Shown here: positions 23,547 to 30,894 of the stretch, piece by piece | How the letters are laid out: each line of letters opens with the position of its first letter | Position numbering within the stretch: position 1 is the stretch's first letter | Assembly (NCBI GenBank): GCA_028681035.1 | Contig: JAQUJJ010000027.1 | Coordinates: 1 to 33,829, forward strand | DNA length: 33,829 nucleotides | Direction: 5' to 3' | Origin: Candidatus Cloacimonadota bacterium | GTDB taxonomy: Bacteria; Cloacimonadota; Cloacimonadia; Cloacimonadales; Cloacimonadaceae | Translations under genes and position numbers: made by a program | The notes under the pieces: generated by a model | Database searches by the model: none | Told to the model about the DNA's origin: nothing | The model's input: the letters and a program-made list of their open reading frames with translations, nothing else

Positions 23547-26500
23547 ATCTACGGTACTGAATGGATTGAAAGACTTCCAACTGGCAACTGCCAAAAGAGT
23601 CTTTGAGCTATTCAAACAAGGCCAGAAACGAGTCTTGGTGGCTGATGAAGTGGGGCTGGGTAAGACCCTGATCGCTAAGGGAGTAATTGCTCAAACCGCA
23701 AGATATCACTATGAGGAACTAAAAGATGACCTGTTTAAGGTTGTATATGTCTGCTCCAATCAGGTAATCGCCAATCAGAATCTGAATAAGCTGAAAATCT
23801 GTGAAGACATCACAGTGGATGGGGTTACCGATACCAGGCTCTCTATGCAGCATTTGAAGATTTATGAGCAGGAATCTGACAACGTAGTACTGAATAGATA
23901 TATCCAGTTAATACCTCTTACTCCCGCAACATCCTTTTATATGACAAGCGGTGCCGGAAGCGTCTATGAGCGAGCGCTAATATACGAGGTATTACGCAGA
24001 ATGGACATGTTCAGAGACTGGTTCTTTGATAATCAATCACATCTTGTTCGAGTGTTTTGTGCGGAAGCAACAACGAGTTGGAAAGGAGCACAAGCCAAAT
24101 ATGCCAGACGTGTAGAGGAATGTAATGCAAAGACAAATGGAAAATACCTTGAAGATATGTCTGTTGAGATCGAAAAATATGTGCAAGGCACTAAACTGGA
24201 CGATGAAATTAGGTTCATGCTCAATGAAACAGCCTCTCCATATCGTACTATCAACAAACTGAGAAAGATGTTTGCAGAAATCAGCGTAGATCTCCTTAAT
24301 CCGGACTTGGTTATTATGGATGAGTTTCAGAGGTTCAGATCATTAATTCAGGAAGATAACTCCAGCGAAACAAGCGTTCTGGCTCACAAGTTCTTAATGG
24401 GTAATGATGTAAAAGTTCTCTTACTATCTGCCACTCCCTACAAGCTGTATTCCACGCTTGAGGAAATCTATGAAACTGGTAGTGATGATCCATATAAGGA
24501 GTTTCTGGAGGTTATGAAGTTTTTGCAGCCCACTAAGCATCAGGAATTCAAAGAGATTTGGAGTAACTACTCGCTTAAACTCAGAGAAATACACCAAGAT
24601 AAAACATCGATAATTGAAGCCCGTGATACTGCAGAAAGTGCCATGTATCAAGGAGTCTGTAGAACGGAGAGAATGGCTGCGATTAAAAACGTAACGCTGA
24701 TCGATGATACCAAAGCCAAACAAGCAATCAAGATAAGCGAAAACGACATCATAGCCTTTTTAGAAGCAGAAGATTTAGTGAAGAGAATATCTGGAATCAG
24801 TTCAGTGCCTATTGAATACGTAAAATCCTGTCCATACCTGCTCTCATTTTCAAAGCAATACAAGTTCAGAAAAAACATCGATAATCACTTTCATCAAAAC
24901 CAACAGCAGATAAGACAAGCCAACAGGAAACTGCTCTGGTTAGATGAGAATGCCGTTGCGAAGTATAAAGAGCTTGTGACTACCAATGCTCGGTTCGAAC
25001 TACTCAAAGAGATAGCGTTTGAGAACAAATCTGAATTGCTGCTCTGGATACCACCTTCAAAACCCTATTATGAACCACAGGGAGTTTTTAGAGAAGCAAG
25101 AAACTTCTCAAAAATACTGGTGTTTTCGGCTTGGGAGATGGTCCCCCGAATGATAGCCTCACTCATTTCCTATGAGGCGGAACGGCGATCTGTTGGCAAG
25201 CTTGTTGCTTCAAACAAAGACAGGAAGAATACTACATATTCAGCACTCAATAGCAGACGATTTCCGGTTGCCAGGCTACGTTTTAATATTGAAAATGACA
25301 TACCCCAATCCATGAGCCTATTCTGTCTGCTTTATCCGTCGCAAACCTTAGCTGAGATTTACAATCCGATCAGTCACGTAAACGAAGGTCATGAGCTACT
25401 TGTAATAGAAGCTGAAATTCAACGTTTTATAGAGTTAATGCTTACCAGTTTGATTGATTACCAAACTAACCCCAACAGAGTAGATGAAAGATGGTATTTT
25501 TTAACCCCTATGCTCTTAGATAATGTGGACTACGTAAAGAAATGGCTTGCTTATGGCAAAGAACTAATCTCGGCCAGTTTAGACGAAGATGAGCAGAAAA
25601 GTCAAAAGGGATTCGATCTGCATCTTGATAAATTAGGAGAGTACTTCTCGAATCCTGATGATGCTCAACTCGGACTGTTTCCGGATGACTTGGCAAAGGT
25701 GTTATGCAGAATGGCTTTGGCGTCACCTGCTGTATGTGCCTATCGGGCGTACGGTCAAAACGCAGCTTATGCATCTCAATTTGCCAAGGCTATGATCAAT
25801 CTCTTTAACAAGACTGAAGCGACTGCTATAATAGAACTATGTTATGTTAAAAAAAGCGATGATGCACATTGGATGAATGTGCTACATTACTGTAGAGATG
25901 GCAATCTCCAGGCGATGCTCGACGAGTTCATTCACATGCTTACCGAATCAAATGGCTTAGTTGATAATGAAAACAGACACAAAGCTACCCATACTTTGAT
26001 GCTGAATACCATGAAGACACACTCTTCAAGTTATACAGTAGATACGTATAGTACCTTTAAGAACAGTATCCTCAAAGGTAAGGAGAAGGGTGTTTCGCTC
26101 AGGTCTCACTTTGCTGTGGGTTTCTATAAAGGCGAAGGTGAAAGCAGTAAGATAGTAAACCGGAAAGAAAGCATCCGGAACTCGTTTAATTCTCCATTTA
26201 GACCCTTTGTATTAGCCACCACTTCCATAGGACAAGAGGGATTGGATTTCCATTACTACTGCCGAAAAATCATGCATTGGAATCTGCCTTCAAACCCCGT
26301 CGATCTCGAACAAAGAGAAGGTCGAATTGACAGGTTTAAATGTCTGGCAATAAGACAGAACATAGCAGAGAAATATGCCGGAATGATCACTTTCAAAACT
26401 GATGTATGGACAGAGATGTTTGATAGAGCAAAGCTGGAATATAATCCTAAGTACTCCGAATTGGTTCCATTCTGGTGTTTGCCAGATGCACAGAGCAGCA

Positions 26501-26712
26501 AGATTGAACGCATTGTCCCATCCTATCCGCTAAGTAAGGATATAGGAAACTATGAAAGGTTAATCAAGATTCTATCTTTGTACCGATTAACTCTGGGTCA
26601 GGCCAGGCAGGAAGAGTTGCTTGAGCACATATTCAAAAACTGTGAGAATAGCGAGGATCTAAAAGAGCTGTTTATCAATTTGAGTCCGTATTATAGAGAA
26701 ATGAAGAATTAG
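23521..26712 (+). CDS. Large superfamily 2 (SNF2/DEAD-like) helicase
   Basis: A 1063-residue protein with ordered helicase motifs. There is a Q-like region LKDFQLATAKRVFE (16-29), Walker A DEVGLGKT (42-49), Walker B DEFQ (267-270) in place of DEAH, SAT (303-305), ILVFSAWEMV (motif IV), TTSIGQEGLDF (motif V, about 899) and QREGRIDRF (motif VI, about 930). The 130-odd residues between motifs I and II and the more than 500 between SAT and motif V are large insertions without a named domain. A DNA or RNA translocase powered by ATP is implied. It overlaps the PLD-fold gene by 26 bases and is the last gene of the set. Similar helicases are common in phage-defence operons such as DISARM. Confidence 0.85.
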   Translation: MLERLKLIESTVLNGLKDFQLATAKRVFELFKQGQKRVLVADEVGLGKTLIAKGVIAQTARYHYEELKDDLFKVVYVCSNQVIANQNLNKLKICEDITVDGVTDTRLSMQHLKIYEQESDNVVLNRYIQLIPLTPATSFYMTSGAGSVYERALIYEVLRRMDMFRDWFFDNQSHLVRVFCAEATTSWKGAQAKYARRVEECNAKTNGKYLEDMSVEIEKYVQGTKLDDEIRFMLNETASPYRTINKLRKMFAEISVDLLNPDLVIMDEFQRFRSLIQEDNSSETSVLAHKFLMGNDVKVLLLSATPYKLYSTLEEIYETGSDDPYKEFLEVMKFLQPTKHQEFKEIWSNYSLKLREIHQDKTSIIEARDTAESAMYQGVCRTERMAAIKNVTLIDDTKAKQAIKISENDIIAFLEAEDLVKRISGISSVPIEYVKSCPYLLSFSKQYKFRKNIDNHFHQNQQQIRQANRKLLWLDENAVAKYKELVTTNARFELLKEIAFENKSELLLWIPPSKPYYEPQGVFREARNFSKILVFSAWEMVPRMIASLISYEAERRSVGKLVASNKDRKNTTYSALNSRRFPVARLRFNIENDIPQSMSLFCLLYPSQTLAEIYNPISHVNEGHELLVIEAEIQRFIELMLTSLIDYQTNPNRVDERWYFLTPMLLDNVDYVKKWLAYGKELISASLDEDEQKSQKGFDLHLDKLGEYFSNPDDAQLGLFPDDLAKVLCRMALASPAVCAYRAYGQNAAYASQFAKAMINLFNKTEATAIIELCYVKKSDDAHWMNVLHYCRDGNLQAMLDEFIHMLTESNGLVDNENRHKATHTLMLNTMKTHSSSYTVDTYSTFKNSILKGKEKGVSLRSHFAVGFYKGEGESSKIVNRKESIRNSFNSPFRPFVLATTSIGQEGLDFHYYCRKIMHWNLPSNPVDLEQREGRIDRFKCLAIRQNIAEKYAGMITFKTDVWTEMFDRAKLEYNPKYSELVPFWCLPDAQSSKIERIVPSYPLSKDIGNYERLIKILSLYRLTLGQARQEELLEHIFKNCENSEDLKELFINLSPYYREMKN

Positions 26713-26850
26713 GAAATAGGCTGCCATCGCTATCAGTGGTGCTCTCTCTACCTTAATCACTTGTGTTTCGGCAATATGGACGGATATATAATTATCTTGA
26801 GTATTTGAGGGATTATGGCACTTCTGACAAGCCAATGAGTCAAATGAACA

Positions 26851-26867
26851 GTTGTGCATGTCGCAAC
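26851..26867. promoter_or_regulatory. Candidate upstream activator site for an NtrC-type regulator
   Basis: GTTGTGCATGTCGCAAC is an inverted repeat with arms GTTGTG and CGCAAC (5 of 6 paired). It sits about 125-140 bases before the -24 box, the usual distance for enhancer sites of sigma-54 activators. The only such activator in the window is encoded at 29427. Confidence 0.35.
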
Positions 26868-26989
26868 TTATTGGATATTAAATATATATCTGATTTGTGC
26901 TGTTCTCGTCATCTGCATCGCATGAATATATAATTCCATTTTATCTCATAACATCTTGCTGCAATGCTTCTTAGCTGATAACTGCATCA

Positions 26990-27006
26990 TTGGCATGAAT
27001 GTTGCT
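26990..27006 (+). promoter_or_regulatory. Sigma-54 (-24/-12) promoter
   Basis: TTGGCATGAATGTTGCT matches the RpoN consensus TGGCACG-N4-TTGC with one mismatch (T for C). GG and GC are exactly 12 bases apart, as required. Transcription would begin near 27017 and run into the kinase-regulator pair after a leader of about 285 bases. That leader is long, which lowers confidence slightly. Confidence 0.65.
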
Positions 27007-27300
27007 TAGAATACTCAATAGGTTAAGAGCAGTATTGCTCAATTAGGAAAAAGAGATATGAAGAATGAATTGTTTGACAGATTAGCAGCATAGGTGATTA
27101 TCGTTTTTATGAAAGAAATTATAGATTCCTTATTCACAAGACTAGGTATGTAAAGCTAGGTTTTACTAATAAATGGAGTATGATTATGTCTCTTCATGGT
27201 ACTGACACTATATTTAAATTGCGAATACTTTGCCCACTTGATAGAGTAAGATACTCATCTATCATATCGTTTTTTTACATGAGACATGAGGGATGATTCA

Positions 27301-29430
27301 ATGATTACGGAAGAAGAATTCAAAGAGATCGAATCCAAACTGACAGATGATGTATCTCAAGAGAATTTTTGGAATCTGAACAAGGTTGCTACTATAAATC
27401 TTTTGTGTAATCCGGGAGCTGCATTAAGATTCGCTAAGAAAGCCCTTAAAATAGCAAAAATACTTAACACAAAAGCTGAGTTGGCTCAAGCTTGGTTTAT
27501 CATGGGTAATTCGCTTAGAATGGTAGGGGACGGACAGAAAGCAAAACCTTGGTTTACTAAAGCTATTAAAGCTTTTGATCAGTTAGAAGACTATGGCAAT
27601 ATGGCAAGAGCTAAGGGTTCTTTGGCTGGACATTATGCAAACATAGGTCAGTTTGACCTTGCTCTAGGTTGTTATGAAGAGATCAACCTGGTTTTTGAAC
27701 ATACTGATGACACAAGAAGCCAGATTATCAATCTGGCAAATATCGCCGACATATATCTCATGAAATGTGAATATAGTGCTGCGATCAAGCACTTTCGAAG
27801 ATCAATTGATTTATGCCATATTCAAGAATTGCTAGAATTAGAAGTCTCATCCCTGTGCAAATTGGGTGCTATCTATGATCGGCTGTTTGATTATTCAAAA
27901 AACATGGAATGTTGCCAAGAAGCATTGAAAAAAGCTGAAAAAACATCTAATCCGTATTTAATCGGTCAAGTACAATGCTCGCTGGGAAGTGCCTATTTAT
28001 CCCTCAAAAGGTATGACAATGCTCGTGAATATTTTGAATTATCTCTAGCGGTCGGTCGTGAATACGATATTCCAAACTACATCGGAGGTAACCTCAGTAA
28101 TATCGCAGATGTTCTGCAGTGGCAAGGTAAGTTTGAAGAAGCCCTTGCATACGCTCAAGAGGCTTTGAAATACGATCTCATGTCTGATGACTGCTATGCC
28201 CATGCTATGGATTATGTGTCTTTGGGAAAACTTTCAATGCAATTAAGCATGTTGGATGATGCAGACCATTATCTGGAAACTGGGATCGAGATAGCCCGAA
28301 ATGCTAAACTGCCAAATCCTGAGATAAACGGCAGTGTCCTATTAGCAAAGAGTCTAATCAGGCATAAGCAATTTGTTAAAGCAGAGAGGTTGATTTTACC
28401 TCTACTTGAGACAACAGATGATTTCCTCGTTAGTGAAAGCAGACTGGATATCTTGGAAACTCTTTCCATACTCAATTCAGCTATGGGAAATCATGAAATA
28501 GCGTATAAATATCTCACTGAATATCATGATATCTCTAAGAAATACCTCGACCAGGAGAGCGATCGCCGTGCACAGCTTTTACTGATATCATTTGAAGCAG
28601 AACGCTTGGAAACTGAGAAGAAATGGCTAACAGAGCAAAACCAGATTTTGCAACAACGGGTTGACTATGAAGTGGCAAAAGTTCGAGATAAAGACCGACT
28701 TTTAATTGAGCAGGAACAGATGGCACTATTGGGAAGGATTACTGCGGGTATTTCCCATGAATTGTATAACCCGCTTGCGGCAATTAAACAGACTGTTGAG
28801 ATTACGCTCAAATCCCTGGAAAAATCAAATCAAACACAATCTTACATATCTCAAAAGCAACTTGATATATATCAAATGCTGAATCGGATTAATCGGTTAG
28901 TGGAAATTATCAAAGTGATAGCCCATAGCCCTGATAGGTTTTTGGATAATCCATTTGATCTCAACGCGATAGTTATGGAATTCATTGATTTGTTTTCTAC
29001 CAGGATTCTCTCAGAAGATGTCAATTTGGTTACAAATCTGGAAGAGAAACTGCCCCATGTTTATGGCGACAGTATCCGCTTTATGCAGGTAATATCTGTC
29101 CTTGTCAGTAATGCAAATGATGCTTTTGCCTTAGAAGAATCGAACAAAATCAAGAAAATAGAAATCAGGACTTACCGGAAGCAAAGCAATGTAGTGCTTG
29201 AACTTGAAGACAATGGCTGTGGGATGTCCTCAGTCATCCTTGAGAATGCCACCCAACCGTTTTTCACAACAAAGGATGTCGGAAAAGGAATGGGTATGGG
29301 TTTATCAATTGCTTTCAGTATTATCGAGAAAATGAATGGAGAGCTAAAAATAAAGAGTAAATATGGTATGGGCACTAAGATCCGAATAACCATTCCAGTT
29401 ATTGAGAAAAACCATCGGAGGGGTTCGTGA
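27301..29430 (+). CDS. Cytosolic TPR-sensor histidine kinase
   Basis: A 709-residue protein without signal peptide or membrane segments. Residues about 30-430 are tetratricopeptide repeats, roughly eight to ten units, with repeated patterns such as A-x-x-x-G and Y-x-x-A-x-x-x-F. A coiled coil (about 430-475) leads to the phospho-acceptor box ISHELYNPLAAI (His486). The ATPase domain follows with SNANDAF (N box near 604), EDNGCGM, FFTTKDVGKGMGMGLSIAFSII and GTKIRITIPV. It should sense an internal signal or protein partner through the TPRs and phosphorylate the next gene's product. I prefer ATG 27301, seven bases after GAGGGA, over ATG 27286. It overlaps the regulator gene by four bases (GTGA). 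Confidence 0.9.
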   Translation: MITEEEFKEIESKLTDDVSQENFWNLNKVATINLLCNPGAALRFAKKALKIAKILNTKAELAQAWFIMGNSLRMVGDGQKAKPWFTKAIKAFDQLEDYGNMARAKGSLAGHYANIGQFDLALGCYEEINLVFEHTDDTRSQIINLANIADIYLMKCEYSAAIKHFRRSIDLCHIQELLELEVSSLCKLGAIYDRLFDYSKNMECCQEALKKAEKTSNPYLIGQVQCSLGSAYLSLKRYDNAREYFELSLAVGREYDIPNYIGGNLSNIADVLQWQGKFEEALAYAQEALKYDLMSDDCYAHAMDYVSLGKLSMQLSMLDDADHYLETGIEIARNAKLPNPEINGSVLLAKSLIRHKQFVKAERLILPLLETTDDFLVSESRLDILETLSILNSAMGNHEIAYKYLTEYHDISKKYLDQESDRRAQLLLISFEAERLETEKKWLTEQNQILQQRVDYEVAKVRDKDRLLIEQEQMALLGRITAGISHELYNPLAAIKQTVEITLKSLEKSNQTQSYISQKQLDIYQMLNRINRLVEIIKVIAHSPDRFLDNPFDLNAIVMEFIDLFSTRILSEDVNLVTNLEEKLPHVYGDSIRFMQVISVLVSNANDAFALEESNKIKKIEIRTYRKQSNVVLELEDNGCGMSSVILENATQPFFTTKDVGKGMGMGLSIAFSIIEKMNGELKIKSKYGMGTKIRITIPVIEKNHRRGS

Positions 29431-30812
29431 CAGAATTGACCCACCTCTTGATTGTCGATGATGAGAAATTGATCCGTGAAGGTCTTAAACTACATTTTAC
29501 TGGGATGGGTTATCAGGTTTCATGTAGTGGCGATTGGCTGGAAGCGCAGAAAATCCTCAGCAAGGACAATATCCACATAGTTATCCTGGATATTGTCCAC
29601 CCCGGGTTCAATCGCAAGATGGATGGGATGGATATTTTAAAGATGATGAAGCTTGAGTATCCTGAAATAGAGATAATCATGATTTCCGGTCATGCCACTG
29701 TAGATAGGGTAATTGATGCCTGGAAAGCTGGTGCTTTAATGTTCTTTGAGAAGCCCTATAATCTGGATGACCTCACCCTTGCAGTACAGAGGGCGGAGCA
29801 TTATTCACAGAGATGGATAAGACTGCATCAATTAGAAGAAGAGATAGTCTCTTGTGCGATGGAAAAAGATCTGGGTACCATGGTTATCGCCAATAGTCCC
29901 CAGATGAAAAAATGCTTGAAAACGGCAAAACAATATGCGCAGAATAGTCACTCCATACTTTTAACCGGAGAATCAGGTACTGGTAAGGAAATCCTTGCTA
30001 AACTAATACACTACACCAGCAGCAGGAGTGCTAATCTCTTTGTGCCGATCAATGTAACGGCTATCCCGCATGAGTTGTTCGAGAGCACATTGTTTGGCTA
30101 CGTTAAAGGAGCCTTCACAGGAGCGAATCAAACTAATAAAGGATTAATCGATCAAGCAGAAAACGGAACCCTATTTCTGGATGAAATTGGTGATCTCTCA
30201 CCTGATCTGCAGGTCAAGCTGCTACGGGTAATTGAATGCAGGGAATTCTATCGGGTAGGAGCAAACAACCCTATCAAAACCAATGCCAAATTCGTCTTTG
30301 CCACAATGTACAACCTTCTCGAAAAAGTGGAAACGGAGCAGTTTCGTAATGATCTGTATTATCGGATCTCAGAATTAGAGATAAATATCCCGCCTTTGCG
30401 AGAAAGAAAAGCAGACATTAAGGCTTTGACCGAATACTTCCTGTGCCAAATCTCTGGCGATGAAGGCAAGAAAAGCACCCCAACTATCACCGAAGAGGGT
30501 ATGAAGGGACTATTGGACTATAAATTTCCGGGAAATATTCGTGAACTCAAAAAGATCATCCGCCAGGCAGTGTTCTCCAATGAAGATGGTTCAATTGGGA
30601 TAAACGAACTCTTTCCTATCCACGATGATCAATCGGTATCTGTACATCCCAACCGACCCTGCAAATCTTGCGAGGCTTATTACATAAAACAGGTTCTCAA
30701 AGCAACAGGATGCAATGCCTCGCAGACCATGAAGTTACTTGGGATTAGCAGAACCGCATTTTACAAGAAAATGAGAAGTTATAAAATTATGATTTCGAGT
30801 AAATTAGGATAG
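29427..30812 (+). CDS. NtrC-family sigma-54-dependent response regulator
   Basis: A 461-residue activator with three domains. The receiver has Asp11, Asp12, phospho-acceptor Asp55 (IVILDIVHPG), Ser87 and Lys109; a short insertion (FNRKM) follows Asp55. The AAA+ domain has Walker A GESGTGKE (181-188), the sigma-54 contact loop GAFTGA (228-233) and Walker B LFLDEIGD (249-256). A Fis-type helix-turn-helix is at the end (ATGCNASQTMKLLGISRTAFYKKM). All essential residues are kept, so it should activate RpoN promoters when phosphorylated. Start is GTG 29427, inside the kinase stop, with GGAGGGG upstream. The strong -24/-12 site at 26990 suggests it activates its own operon. Confidence 0.95.
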   Translation: MTELTHLLIVDDEKLIREGLKLHFTGMGYQVSCSGDWLEAQKILSKDNIHIVILDIVHPGFNRKMDGMDILKMMKLEYPEIEIIMISGHATVDRVIDAWKAGALMFFEKPYNLDDLTLAVQRAEHYSQRWIRLHQLEEEIVSCAMEKDLGTMVIANSPQMKKCLKTAKQYAQNSHSILLTGESGTGKEILAKLIHYTSSRSANLFVPINVTAIPHELFESTLFGYVKGAFTGANQTNKGLIDQAENGTLFLDEIGDLSPDLQVKLLRVIECREFYRVGANNPIKTNAKFVFATMYNLLEKVETEQFRNDLYYRISELEINIPPLRERKADIKALTEYFLCQISGDEGKKSTPTITEEGMKGLLDYKFPGNIRELKKIIRQAVFSNEDGSIGINELFPIHDDQSVSVHPNRPCKSCEAYYIKQVLKATGCNASQTMKLLGISRTAFYKKMRSYKIMISSKLG

Positions 30813-30894
30813 CACAGGGATCACATAGTGACTCAAATTGAGCATGTGAGAAATTTAATTAATTATGAAATCTATAAACCGTAGGGAGTTAGAA

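Larger units (their letters stand above)
26713..27300. other. Intergenic region with sigma-54 control signals
   Basis: About 590 AT-rich bases between the helicase and the kinase gene. A candidate activator site (26851-26867) and a -24/-12 promoter (26990-27006) stand out. Two very short frames, MKNELFDRLAA (27058-27093) and a 14-codon one at about 27110, follow the promoter but are not called as genes. No clear terminator of the helicase transcript was found. Confidence 0.7.

Noticed and set aside
20181..26712. Assignment of the four-gene unit to DISARM, Mokosh or BREX
   Set aside because: No DUF1998 protein, methyltransferase, kinase-helicase or PglZ is present; only the helicase plus PLD-fold pairing is shared.
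30813..30894. Possible sigma-54 promoter directly before the VCBS protein gene
   Set aside because: AGCACAGGGATCAC only loosely recalls the consensus; the GG and GC pairs are not kept at the required 12-base distance.
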